From positions 1-14,330 of the forward strand of contig DAOTVZ010000018.1 of assembly GCA_034436045.1 (NCBI GenBank): a DNA stretch of 14,330 bases, read 5' to 3'. Below, in pieces: positions 1 to 7,378 of this stretch. Under the pieces are notes generated by a model. The model was not told the DNA's origin. It saw nothing but the letters and a program-made list of their open reading frames with translations, and did not search any database. Source of the DNA: H111-94 sp034436045 (GTDB lineage Bacteria; Chloroflexota; Ktedonobacteria; Ktedonobacterales; Ktedonobacteraceae). The translations under genes and the position numbers were made by a program. Positions within the stretch are counted from its first letter, which is position 1. Every line of letters starts with the position of its first letter.

Positions 1-275
1 GTGATGTCCTGCTCCTGCGCAAATTTGCGCGTGTCGCGGTGCAGTGTCGCTGCTGCGATAGTGGCGGCGGGTATGATATGGTCAAAAACGATATGTGAAC
101 GTTTGGGATCGAAAACGCGCCCCTCCGGCCCGACCAGTTTGCGGAAGGCCTGAATCGCCAGGGGCGTCGTGGTATCGTGGCTCATCACGCGATCAACGTC
201 TACGACCACCGTCTCGCCCGCTGTGACTGTGCGACCAACTTTACGACTAAAAATCTCTTCGGCCAATGTTCCCAT
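1..275 (-). CDS. lysT: Homoaconitase / 3-isopropylmalate dehydratase large subunit, N-terminal part (runs off left edge)
   Basis: Only the first 91 codons are present, translated by hand from the ATG at 273-275. A GGAG ribosome binding site lies 8 nt upstream. The N-terminus begins MGTLAEEIFSRKVGR and continues with SHDTTTPLAI and DPKRSHIVFDHIIPA, the conserved opening of the LeuC/LysT branch of the aconitase family. The family is a [4Fe-4S] hydro-lyase whose large subunit pairs with a separate small subunit; the cluster cysteines lie further on and are not visible. Sequence alone does not separate leuC from homoaconitase. Its place 113 bp after homocitrate synthase in a lysine operon favours homoaconitase (homocitrate to homoisocitrate). 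The 276-388 gap is AT-rich and shows no clear terminator or strong promoter. The small subunit probably follows beyond the edge. Confidence 0.85.
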   Translation of the reverse strand, partial: MGTLAEEIFSRKVGRTVTAGETVVVDVDRVMSHDTTTPLAIQAFRKLVGPEGRVFDPKRSHIVFDHIIPAATIAAATLHRDTRKFAQEQDI

Positions 276-388
276 CGTGTGTCTCCTTCTCATCAAATGT
301 GAGAAAATCAAAACTTACATATATTGTATGCTGCAAATGAGCGCAAAAAAGCATTTCAGGTTCTACGATTAGCTGCATGAAAAATTTA

Positions 389-1531
389 TTATACGCCAAC
401 GGATTGCACGCTCCGGCACCATTCTTTAATGAAGCTATCGACCTCTTGAGCCGTGAGCGATCCACGCTCAGCACGTGCTTTGAGCGCAAGGGTCAGGCGT
501 GTAATCTCGTTCTTGTCAAGCTGTAGGCCGAGCGTGTGAACGCGGTGCGCGACGGCATGGCGGCCTGTGAAGCGCGAGCCGACATCGACCTGACGCTCCA
601 GGCCGAAGTCTTGCGGGTCAAGCGCCTCGTAAGCGCGCGGGTTCTGTAGAATGGCTTTGGTGTGAATGCCCGCGCGGTGCGTAAAGGCTCCCATGGCCGT
701 GATCGGCATATTGAACGGAATAGGCAGGTTCAGGCAATTCGCTACGTATTGATCGAGCGGGGCCAGTTGTGTCAGATCATAATTTGCCAGCAATTCAGGA
801 TGGTGAATGTAGAGTTGCGCGATCAGCCCACTCAGCGAGGCGATGCCATTGCGTTCGCCGATACCCATGACGGTCACATCCAGGCAGTCCGCGCCAGCTT
901 CCAGAGCGGCGACGGTATTGGCGATAGCGCAGCCGGTATCGTTATGGCCGTGAAACTCGATGCCCACCTGCGGATAGCGTTCGGCACACAGGTGTACCAG
1001 ACGCTCAACCATACGCGGCGTGGCGATGCCTACAGTATCCGGCAGGCCGATGCGCTGTACGCCCGCTTCAACGACCGCGTCGAAGAGCGTCAGCAGGTCC
1101 ACCAGGTCGCTGCGGAAGGCATCCTCGGCGGAGAAGCGCACGTAGCGTCCGGCGGCGCGAATGCGACGGATCAGCGGCACGGCGTCGGCAATCATCTGGT
1201 CGATGCGTCGCCCGTGACTGTAGGTACGCAATTCTTTGGATGCGCCATAGAAGAGGTTGATGCCATAGATCGGTGTCTCCAGGGCCGCCTCTACATCGGC
1301 GGCCACACAGCGCACGTGCGCGAGGATACGCGCTTTCAAACCCAGGCCACAAATCTCTTCGATGGCCTGGCGCGTCTCCGGTGAAGCGATGGGTGATGGC
1401 ACCTCGATAGCTGGCACGCCCAGCGCGTCCAGCATGCGAACAATGTGCAGACGCTGCTCCTGCGTGAAGTACGCTCCGGTAAACTGCTCGCCTTCGCGCA
1501 GCGTGGAGTCCAGAATCAGTAGCTCGCTCAT
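389..1531 (-). CDS. hcs: Homocitrate synthase
   Basis: A 380-residue DRE-TIM metallolyase that condenses acetyl-CoA with 2-oxoglutarate to homocitrate, the first step of the AAA lysine route. Visible motifs are LDSTLREGEQ (residues 7-16, with metal-site Asp8/Glu13), EVPSP (43-47), the metal-binding HGHND (194-198), GIGERNG (233-239) and THRAGIHTKA (284-293). It is short, like the Thermus-type enzyme, and lacks the long regulatory C-terminal domain of 2-isopropylmalate synthases. The ATG overlaps the stop of the upstream lysJ-lysK gene (ATGA, 4 nt), which indicates translational coupling; the purine-rich GAGGGGGTAAG just before it lies inside the upstream reading frame. 2-isopropylmalate or citramalate synthase are alternatives by family, but the lysine operon context makes homocitrate synthase much the best call. 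Confidence 0.9.
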   Translation of the reverse strand: MSELLILDSTLREGEQFTGAYFTQEQRLHIVRMLDALGVPAIEVPSPIASPETRQAIEEICGLGLKARILAHVRCVAADVEAALETPIYGINLFYGASKELRTYSHGRRIDQMIADAVPLIRRIRAAGRYVRFSAEDAFRSDLVDLLTLFDAVVEAGVQRIGLPDTVGIATPRMVERLVHLCAERYPQVGIEFHGHNDTGCAIANTVAALEAGADCLDVTVMGIGERNGIASLSGLIAQLYIHHPELLANYDLTQLAPLDQYVANCLNLPIPFNMPITAMGAFTHRAGIHTKAILQNPRAYEALDPQDFGLERQVDVGSRFTGRHAVAHRVHTLGLQLDKNEITRLTLALKARAERGSLTAQEVDSFIKEWCRSVQSVGV

Positions 1532-4131
1532 GCGCTTACCCCCTCGCGTTCCTGTTCCTGATTGTACATGCGTGTCCCCTCATCGTAGGGGCGTGATTCA
1601 TCACGCCCTGTGGTCTCACGCCCTGTGGCCTCACGCCCTGTGGCCTCACGCCATGTGGCCTCACGCCCTGTGGCCTCACGCCCTGTGGCCTCACGCCCTG
1701 TGGTCTCACGCCCTGTGGTCTCACGCCCTGTGGTCTCACGCTCTGTGGTCTCACGCCCTGTGGTCTCACGCTCTGTGGCCTCGCGCCCTGTGGCCTCATG
1801 TTCTGCCTCATCTGTAACGCCTGCAATCGTGCGTAATACTTGTTCCAACACTTCTATAGCGTGAACATATTCGTCGAGCCGGATATGTTCATCGGGTGTA
1901 TGATCCAGGCGCGAGTCGCCGGGGCCATAGGCCACGATGTTCTGGCCCCAGACCGGCCCGACGACGTTCATATCTGATGTTCCCGTCTTATACTTAAAGG
2001 TCGCCTGTTGCCCGCTTGCGCGTAAGGCTCCGATGAAGGCGCGCGCGATAGGTGTGGTGCGTGTAGACTGAAACGCCTGCTCCTCGCCGGAGAAGCTGAT
2101 GGACATAGCGCTTTCCCTGGCCCACGCCTCTAACAGGCTGCGTAGGGCGGCAATATCATAATTGGGCGGCAGGCGATAACCAATGAGCAGATGTGTCCGC
2201 TCATTGATGCCGTCGGCGTGGTCGCTGTTAATGCTGCGCAGCGAGGGCATCAGGGCGTTGAAGGCCGAGTTGGCAGCGTGTTCGCTATTCCATTGCTCAG
2301 CATGCTGGCGAACGCGCTCCCAGAAAGCTGTGGCAACCTCGGTGCTATGCTCGTTGGAACCGGCGCTGTGGCTCATCGGGCGTGTCACGTGGCACTCGAC
2401 CAGCAGGCGTCCCTTGTAGCCAATCGTCACCGATGTACTACCGCTTGGCTCACCGATAATACAGGCAGCGGGCCGGTAGCGGTTGACTACAGCGCGCGCG
2501 CCGCGCGAGGTCGCAGCTTCTTCCTCGACTGCACCGATCACCACGACCGGGCGTCCGACCTGTCCCGTGTGCATGAAACGCGCTGTAGCACAGATGAAAG
2601 CCGCCAGAGGCCCTTTGGCATCGACTGCGCCGCGTCCGTAGAGCAGGCCATTCTCAATTCTGACCGGAATATTGCCGTGTACTGTGTCCATGTGCCCCAG
2701 CAGCACAATCGGTTCCTGCTCGTTCTCGCGCTCACGCGGGTGTGTGCTGGCAACAAAATTGCCCGCCTCATCAACATAGGCATATAGTCCCATGAGGCGT
2801 GCCTGCTCCGCCAGGAAATGTGCTAACGCCTGCTCCTGACCGGAATAGCTGGCGATGGTCAGCATTTGCTGTAGTAGGGCAACCTCGCGTTCCATTTCTG
2901 TAGTATTTGTCGTAACATGAGCGGAACGTGTGTTGTGCGCGTTTGGCGTCGTCAGCACCGCTTCAACGGCGTCGATGACGCGATTCAGTTGTTCTTCGCT
3001 GATGACCAGGGGGGGCAGCAGGCGAATGACATTGCCACCGGCTTGCAGGGCCAGGACGCCGCGCTGAGCCAGCGCCTCAAGATAGGGCTGGATGCGCTGA
3101 CGTAGCTCAATGCCGATCAGCAGGCCCAGGCCACGTACCTCGCGGATGAGCGGAGATTGGATGGCGCGCAGGCGTTGCAGCGCCATTGCGCCCAGTGTAG
3201 CGGCGCGTTCCGCCAGGTGTTCTTGCTCAAGAATGTCGAAGGTTGCCAGGGCGGCGGCGCAGGCCAGCGGATTGCCGCCAAAGGTGCTGCCGTGAACGCC
3301 CTTGCCGATGCGCCCGCTCTGTGTGACGCGCGGGCCGAGACAGACAGCACCCATCGGGATGCCGCCTGCGATGGATTTGGCGAGACAGAGAATGTCGGGT
3401 TGGAGATTGTAATGCTCGCAGGCGAAGAGACGGCCTGTGCGCCCAAAGCCGGTCTGCACCTCGTCGATAATCAGCAGCGCGCCGCGTTTGTGGCAGAGTT
3501 GCGCCAGGCCGCGCAGGTATGCTTCGGTACCGACATGCACACCGCCCTCGCCCTGTACGATCTCAACGATGAAGGCCGCTGTTTCATTAGTAATCGCGGC
3601 GTCGGCGGCGTTCAAATCGTTATAGCGCACGTGCGTGAAGTTAGGCACTAACGGCGCGAACGGTTCGCGGTAGTGTGGCTCCCAGGTCGCGGAGAGCGCG
3701 CCCATCGTGCGACCATGAAAACCGCGCAAGGTCGCTACGATACCGCTGCGTCCCGTTGCCAGGCGCGCGAATTTGATAGCGCCCTCGATGGCCTCGGTAC
3801 CGCTATTGCACAGGAAGATGGCATCCAGCCCTTCCGGCGTCAGCCGTGCCAGGCGCTCAAGCACCTGTGCGCGCATATCGTTATGGAAGATTTCGGGGCA
3901 GGTAATCAGGCGTTGTGCCTGCGCTGCGATGGCCGCCGCGATCTCCGGGCGACTGTGGCCGATATTGGCGACGCCGTACCCGGCGGTGCAGTCGATGTAT
4001 TCGTTGCCATCGGCATCCCAGACCGTTGCGCCGCTGCCACGCACAATCGCTAAAGGGCGTTTGCCATAGACGCCGCTCGTGTACTGCTGTTCGCGTGCGA
4101 TAATCTCGTCAGATGTCAGCATATTCCACAT
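1528..4131 (-). CDS. lysJ-lysK: Fused LysJ aminotransferase - LysK LysW-lysine hydrolase with repeat-derived tail
   Basis: An 867-residue protein joining the last two steps of LysW-dependent lysine synthesis. Residues about 1-395 are a class III PLP aminotransferase (ACOAT/LysJ type): NSGTEA 109-114, FHGRTMGAL 138-146, IIDEVQTGFGRTG 221-233, the PLP lysine Lys252 in LAKSIAGGIPMGA, and GSTFGGNPLA 281-290. After a linker (about 396-412), residues 413-772 are an M20 metallopeptidase of LysK type: HMD 480-482, GAVDAKGP 501-508 (Asp504), VEEE 535-538, GEPS 560-563 and DHTPDEH 743-749, together supplying the expected two-metal ligands. There is no stop codon or frameshift between the domains and no good ribosome binding site before the internal Met413. 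Residues about 773-847 are a low-complexity TGRET/TGREA tail. The start at 4131 is 2 nt past the lysZ stop, with GGAG 12 nt upstream. LysJ and LysK are normally separate proteins. Confidence 0.9.
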   Translation of the reverse strand: MWNMLTSDEIIAREQQYTSGVYGKRPLAIVRGSGATVWDADGNEYIDCTAGYGVANIGHSRPEIAAAIAAQAQRLITCPEIFHNDMRAQVLERLARLTPEGLDAIFLCNSGTEAIEGAIKFARLATGRSGIVATLRGFHGRTMGALSATWEPHYREPFAPLVPNFTHVRYNDLNAADAAITNETAAFIVEIVQGEGGVHVGTEAYLRGLAQLCHKRGALLIIDEVQTGFGRTGRLFACEHYNLQPDILCLAKSIAGGIPMGAVCLGPRVTQSGRIGKGVHGSTFGGNPLACAAALATFDILEQEHLAERAATLGAMALQRLRAIQSPLIREVRGLGLLIGIELRQRIQPYLEALAQRGVLALQAGGNVIRLLPPLVISEEQLNRVIDAVEAVLTTPNAHNTRSAHVTTNTTEMEREVALLQQMLTIASYSGQEQALAHFLAEQARLMGLYAYVDEAGNFVASTHPRERENEQEPIVLLGHMDTVHGNIPVRIENGLLYGRGAVDAKGPLAAFICATARFMHTGQVGRPVVVIGAVEEEAATSRGARAVVNRYRPAACIIGEPSGSTSVTIGYKGRLLVECHVTRPMSHSAGSNEHSTEVATAFWERVRQHAEQWNSEHAANSAFNALMPSLRSINSDHADGINERTHLLIGYRLPPNYDIAALRSLLEAWARESAMSISFSGEEQAFQSTRTTPIARAFIGALRASGQQATFKYKTGTSDMNVVGPVWGQNIVAYGPGDSRLDHTPDEHIRLDEYVHAIEVLEQVLRTIAGVTDEAEHEATGREATERETTGRETTERETTGRETTGRETTGREATGREATGREATWREATGREATGRETTGRDESRPYDEGTRMYNQEQEREGVSA
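1584..1610. repeat. REP-like palindrome inside the 3' end of lysJ-lysK
   Basis: The core at 1589-1608 is GGGCGTGAT-TC-ATCACGCCC, with perfect 9-bp arms, preceded by CGTAG. Related palindromes lie at 5059-5076 and 7184-7338. Here it is read in frame and encodes GRDESRPYDEG (residues 842-852) near the C-terminus of the fused enzyme. Its right arm ends in ATCACGCCCTG, the same string that opens each unit of the adjoining 15-bp array. Confidence 0.8.
1601..1810. repeat. 15-bp in-frame tandem repeat array (13 units plus one degenerate)
   Basis: The consensus unit on the plus strand is TCACGCCCTGTGGCC (or GGTC). Units follow each other without spacers from 1601 to 1795, and a decayed 14th unit occupies 1796-1810. 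Variants carry CCATG (1646-1660), CTCTG (1736-1750 and 1766-1780) or TCGCG (1781-1795). Read on the minus strand the array encodes repeated TGREA, TGRET and TERET pentapeptides (residues about 778-842 of the fused protein). Because 15 is a multiple of 3, gain or loss of units keeps lysJ-lysK in frame and leaves the ATGA junction with hcs intact. The other frames also stay open, which makes several spurious ORFs here. Confidence 0.95.
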
Positions 4132-4133
4132 GG

Positions 4134-5039
4134 CTATCGATGGCTCCTCTCTATTACCGCGCCAACTAGCTCCTTATGCTGAGCGCCAACGACGCTATCG
4201 AGTCTAGCTTCGCTCAGGCGCTCAGAGAGGTAGAGTTCGCGCGCCATAATCGTCGTGCCTGCCCCGTTCAATACATCGTGCAAAGAGGCACTGCCAATAC
4301 ACACGCGCGTCACGCCACCATTCAGCGCTTCTTGTGCCCCTAACAGCTTTTTGCGCATGCGCCCTTTCGCGTACTGCATATAGTTGTCCAGTTCAGGAGC
4401 GGCGATATCGCGGATGACGGTATTGTGGTCGCTCGGATCGCTCAGCAGACCGGGGACGTTGGTCATAATCACCAGCGTGTCGGCATGCAGTGCGGCGGCG
4501 ACGGCGGCGGCGGCGCGATCACCGTCCACATTCAAACGCTCGCCTTCGTAGCTCAGGGCCAGAGGTGCGATGACCGGCGTGAAACCGGCGGCCAGTAGCG
4601 TGCGCAAGAGATGTGCGTTGACCTGCTCAATCTGGCCGGTGTGGTCATCGCGCAAAATCTGTGTGCGTCCATCGGGTGTCATGGAGCGCACCACCGCTTT
4701 GCGGCGCGCCACCAGCAGACGACCATCGACGCCCGCGAGGCCAATGGCGTTGACACCATGACGCTGCAACTGCGCTACCAGTGCGGTATTGATCTCGCCC
4801 GCTACGGCCATTGCGAAGATGCGCAGCGTCTCGCTATCGGTATAGCGGCTCACCATGCCGCTCGGTGAAGTAATCATGCGCGCGGGATGGCCAAGTTGCT
4901 CGGAAAGCGTGTTGGTCAGATCGGAGCCGCCGTGCAACAAAACTACCTGTTCGCCCGCCGCAACGTAGTCCGCAATCTCTCGAAGAATTGCCTCAGTGGC
5001 GACTCCTGCGCCACCGCCAATTTTTACTACCAGTGTCAT
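4134..5039 (-). CDS. lysZ: LysW-aminoadipate kinase (LysZ)
   Basis: A 301-residue amino-acid kinase of the ArgB/LysZ family. It phosphorylates the carboxyl of AAA carried on LysW. Visible are MTLVVKIGGGAG (1-12, Lys6 in the ATP site), VLLHGGSDLTN (33-43), SGMVSRYTD (60-68, LysZ-like), NVDGDRAAAAVAAAL (170-184) and GRMRKKLLGA (226-235). The start at 5037-5039 is chosen because AAAGGAGA lies 7 nt upstream. A longer in-frame start at 5069 would add ten residues encoded by a palindromic repeat and is rejected. The catalytic fold should end near GAGTTIM (259-265), leaving an unusual, apparently unrelated 36-residue tail. lysZ follows lysY after about 100 bp and is 2 nt from lysJ-lysK. ArgB (N-acetylglutamate kinase) is the alternative. 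Confidence 0.9.
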   Translation of the reverse strand: MTLVVKIGGGAGVATEAILREIADYVAAGEQVVLLHGGSDLTNTLSEQLGHPARMITSPSGMVSRYTDSETLRIFAMAVAGEINTALVAQLQRHGVNAIGLAGVDGRLLVARRKAVVRSMTPDGRTQILRDDHTGQIEQVNAHLLRTLLAAGFTPVIAPLALSYEGERLNVDGDRAAAAVAAALHADTLVIMTNVPGLLSDPSDHNTVIRDIAAPELDNYMQYAKGRMRKKLLGAQEALNGGVTRVCIGSASLHDVLNGAGTTIMARELYLSERLSEARLDSVVGAQHKELVGAVIERSHR

Positions 5040-5058
5040 GATCGTTCTCCTTTCGTCG

Positions 5059-5124
5059 GGCGTGATCAATCACGCCTCTGCGGGTTGGGGATGATCAATC
5101 ATAGAGAAAATTGATCGTATCCCC
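5059..5124. repeat. Two palindromes in the lysY-lysZ gap
   Basis: The first (5059-5076) is GGCGTGAT-CA-ATCACGCC, with perfect 8-bp arms, and is the same REP family as in lysJ-lysK and in the lysW-lysX gap. The second (5087-5124) is an imperfect hairpin pairing GGGGATGATCAAT with ATTGATCGTATCCCC around a 10-nt loop, with a 2-nt insertion in one arm. Neither is followed by a clear T-run on the minus strand. They could stabilise or process the operon mRNA, or be passive repeats; they end just before the lysZ ribosome binding site. Confidence 0.75.
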
Positions 5125-5141
5125 ACGAATACCGTTGCGGA

Positions 5142-6206
5142 TTACGCCGGATGCAGACCGGGGAAGGTCAGTCCCAGCGTCTCGTCCCAACCAAACATAC
5201 AATTCATAGCCTGTACCGCGTTGCCCGCCGCGCCCTTCATCAGGTTATCCAGGGCCGCGAGGGCAACGACGCGCTGGTTCTCAACGTCCAGTTCAAAGCC
5301 GACGTCGCAGTAGTTGCTACCCGCTAAAATCTTGGGTTCGGGATAGCGATAGACCCCGTTGCGCTCTTTAACGATGCGTATGAACGGCTCACGCTGATAG
5401 ACCTCGCGGTAGGCGCGCCAGAGCGTGCGCTCGTCGATGCGCTCGCGTACAAAGACCTGCGCCGTGACCAGGATGCCGCGCACCAGTTCGACCGAGGTGG
5501 CGGAGAAGGCCACGCGCTGCGTCAGGTTGCCGCCGCCCAGCACACCGCCAAGTTCTTGAATAAGTTCTGCGCTGTGACGATGGCCGGTCGGCTGGAAGGA
5601 ACGCACCGCGCCGCTGCGCTCTGGATGGTGGCTGCTCAAGCTGGGGGCCGCACCTGCCGCCGAGGAGCCAACTTTGGCATCTACAATCAAGGGCATGTTG
5701 GTATCGACCAGTCCGGCGCGGTAGAGCGGGATCAGGCCCAGGATGGCGGCGGTCGCCATACAACCGGTGCCGCTGACCAGCGTGGCCTCGGATAGTTCGG
5801 CGCGATGCAGTTCAGGCAGGCCATAGACGCTCTCGCTCAACAACTGCGGCGCTGCGTGTTCCTCACCATACCACTGCTGGTAGAGCGCGGGCGAGTGTAG
5901 ACGGAAGTCTGCCGACAGGTCGATGATGCGCGGAGCCAGTTGGCGATAACGCTCAATCACGCCCGCTGAGACGCCGTGTGGCAGGCAGAGCATGATGAGG
6001 TCGCACGGGGCCAGATCATCCGGCGCGATCATTCGCAACGTCGAAATCTTGCGCAGGTTGGGATGCATGCTGTGTAGATACTGTCCGGCATGGCTGCTCG
6101 ATGCTACTTGCGTGAGTTCAACATTGGGATGGAACAGCAGCAGGCGCGCCAGTTCGCCGCCCGTGTAGCCGGAGCCACCAACAATGGCGACGCGAATTCT
6201 GCTCAT
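5142..6206 (-). CDS. lysY: LysW-aminoadipyl-phosphate reductase (LysY, ArgC-like)
   Basis: 354 residues. It is an NADPH-dependent reductase of the ArgC/LysY family that turns the LysW-linked aminoadipyl phosphate into the semialdehyde. The N-terminal nucleotide-binding motif is VAIVGGSGYTGGELARLL (7-24). The catalytic cysteine is Cys149 in SGTGCMATA, and the histidine lies in PTGHRHSAEL (His209/His211). SSHHPERSGAVR (191-202) resembles LysY rather than typical ArgC. The start codon overlaps the lysX stop by four bases (ATGA, 6203-6206), showing tight coupling. ArgC (N-acetylglutamyl-phosphate reductase) is the alternative; operon neighbours LysW and LysX favour LysY. A dual role in arginine synthesis cannot be excluded. 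Confidence 0.92.
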   Translation of the reverse strand: MSRIRVAIVGGSGYTGGELARLLLFHPNVELTQVASSSHAGQYLHSMHPNLRKISTLRMIAPDDLAPCDLIMLCLPHGVSAGVIERYRQLAPRIIDLSADFRLHSPALYQQWYGEEHAAPQLLSESVYGLPELHRAELSEATLVSGTGCMATAAILGLIPLYRAGLVDTNMPLIVDAKVGSSAAGAAPSLSSHHPERSGAVRSFQPTGHRHSAELIQELGGVLGGGNLTQRVAFSATSVELVRGILVTAQVFVRERIDERTLWRAYREVYQREPFIRIVKERNGVYRYPEPKILAGSNYCDVGFELDVENQRVVALAALDNLMKGAAGNAVQAMNCMFGWDETLGLTFPGLHPA

Positions 6207-7111
6207 CGGGCCACCCCTTCCATCTCATGTGCCTCGGCCTGCGGATGCGATACATTGGTTCCGGCATTGATTTGATGCAATACATAATCAATCATCAGGT
6301 CGGGAATATCGACGCCGGTAGGAGCGATGCTGTTGCGGAACTCCATTGTGGCATTGATCTCGTTGACCAGAAAGCCGCGCTCAGGGTCTTCCAGTACGTC
6401 AATCGCCAGGATGCCGCCGCCGACGGCCTGCGCGGCGCGCACACACAGTTCGTTGAGTTCCGGTGTGACGGGACAGTTATCGGTGATGGCCCCGCGCGCC
6501 GTGTTTGTGACCCAGTGTGCGCTGTTGCGATAAATGGCGCAGATCGTGCGGTCGCCAACGACGAAGGCGCGGATGTCACGCTGCGGTTTGGCGATATATT
6601 CCTGTATATAGTGGATGTGATGCTGATATGAGCCGAGCGTTTCCTGATGTTCCAGGATGGCCTCGGCAGCATCGCGGTCATTGACGCGCGCCAGCAGACG
6701 GCCCCAGGAGCCGGTGATGGGTTTGAGGACTACCGGATAGCCCATCTGTTCGATGCCCTCGACCGCGTGGGCCTCGTCAAAGGCCAGCATGGTGCGCGGC
6801 GTCGGAATATTGGCGTGCAGCAGCGCCAGCGTGGTCAGGAGTTTGTCGTTGCATAGGGCCGTGACCGCCGCCGTGTTGAAGACGCGCAGACCCCAATGTT
6901 CCAACACATGCGCGACAGCCAGTCCGCGCGACTGACTGACGCTCCGGCACAACACGGCATCGAACTCCTGCCAGCGCGGCTGCGGTTTAGCCAGGTCGAA
7001 GAGCAGTGTGCCATCATCGATGATCTCGAAGTCGATGGCGCGACGCTTGAGAACCTCGACCAGTAGCTTCTCTTCAACGCGAATTCGTGACGTGAGTATT
7101 GCCAGACGCAT
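6203..7111 (-). CDS. lysX: Alpha-aminoadipate-LysW ligase (LysX)
   Basis: 302 residues, an ATP-grasp ligase of the LysX/RimK family. It joins the amino group of AAA to the C-terminal glutamate of LysW, so that later steps act on a carrier-bound substrate. Visible are the N-terminal MRLAILTSRIRVEEK, the central ATP-grasp signatures YPVVLKPITGSWGRLLARV (125-143, including GSWGRL 134-139) and IQEYI (169-173), and the metal-binding C-terminal FLVNEINATMEFRNS (247-261, with Asn250-Glu251-Asn253). The ATG at 7109-7111 has AAAGGAG 9 nt upstream. It is preceded by the repeat element separating it from lysW and overlaps lysY. ArgX (the glutamate ligase of the same family) is possible by sequence, but homocitrate synthase in the operon argues for AAA. 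Confidence 0.93.
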   Translation of the reverse strand: MRLAILTSRIRVEEKLLVEVLKRRAIDFEIIDDGTLLFDLAKPQPRWQEFDAVLCRSVSQSRGLAVAHVLEHWGLRVFNTAAVTALCNDKLLTTLALLHANIPTPRTMLAFDEAHAVEGIEQMGYPVVLKPITGSWGRLLARVNDRDAAEAILEHQETLGSYQHHIHYIQEYIAKPQRDIRAFVVGDRTICAIYRNSAHWVTNTARGAITDNCPVTPELNELCVRAAQAVGGGILAIDVLEDPERGFLVNEINATMEFRNSIAPTGVDIPDLMIDYVLHQINAGTNVSHPQAEAHEMEGVAR

Positions 7112-7147
7112 AATATGTGACTCCTTTCCTCTCCGGCGCTAGCGAGC

Positions 7148-7374
7148 GTGACTATGAATTTTTTCACCCGAAATCGGCAATGTCGTAGAGGCGTGATTGA
7201 TCACGCCCTGCCCGCCTGTTGCTCTCGTAGGGGGGTGATTGATCACGCCCTGCCCGCCTGTTGCTCTCGTAGGGGGGTGATTGATCACGCCCTGCCCGTC
7301 TGTTGCTCTCGTAGGGCGTGATCAATCACCCCCCTACGACATTGCCAATTTCGATGGTGAAAATTCATAATCAT
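7148..7374. repeat. MITE-like hairpin element between lysW and lysX
   Basis: The outer ends are imperfect inverted repeats of about 35 bp: 7154-7188 (ATGAATTTTTTCACCCG... ending GTCGTAG) pairs with 7334-7368, with a few mismatches and small indels, and weaker similarity continues a few bases outward. Inside are three direct 42-bp units and one inverted half unit. The whole could fold into one long stem in DNA or RNA. No transposase is present. It fills most of the 267-bp lysW-lysX gap. Confidence 0.8.
7184..7338. repeat. Three 42-bp direct repeats carrying REP palindromes, plus an inverted half copy
   Basis: Units lie at 7184-7225, 7226-7267 and 7268-7309, each beginning CGTAG, containing GTGATTGATCACGCCC and ending CCTGTTGCTCT. 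The sequence then turns round: 7310-7338 (CGTAGGGCGTGATCAATCAC then CCCCCTACG) is a copy in inverse orientation. The units are contiguous with no unique spacers, so this is not a CRISPR array. Confidence 0.9.
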
Positions 7375-7378
7375 GCCC

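Noticed and set aside
1601..1810. Possible CRISPR-like array and several overlapping reading frames (for example HALWS/HALWP repeats on the plus strand)
   Set aside because: The 15-bp units are contiguous with no spacers, and open frames on all sides are a by-product of a unit length divisible by three. The only frame with homology is lysJ-lysK.
5040..5069. Upstream start for lysZ adding ten residues
   Set aside because: The extra codons come from the palindromic repeat, and a proper AAAGGAGA site precedes the ATG at 5037-5039.
7184..7338. Possible CRISPR array between lysW and lysX
   Set aside because: The 42-bp units follow one another directly with no unique spacers and the last copy is inverted; this is a repeat element.
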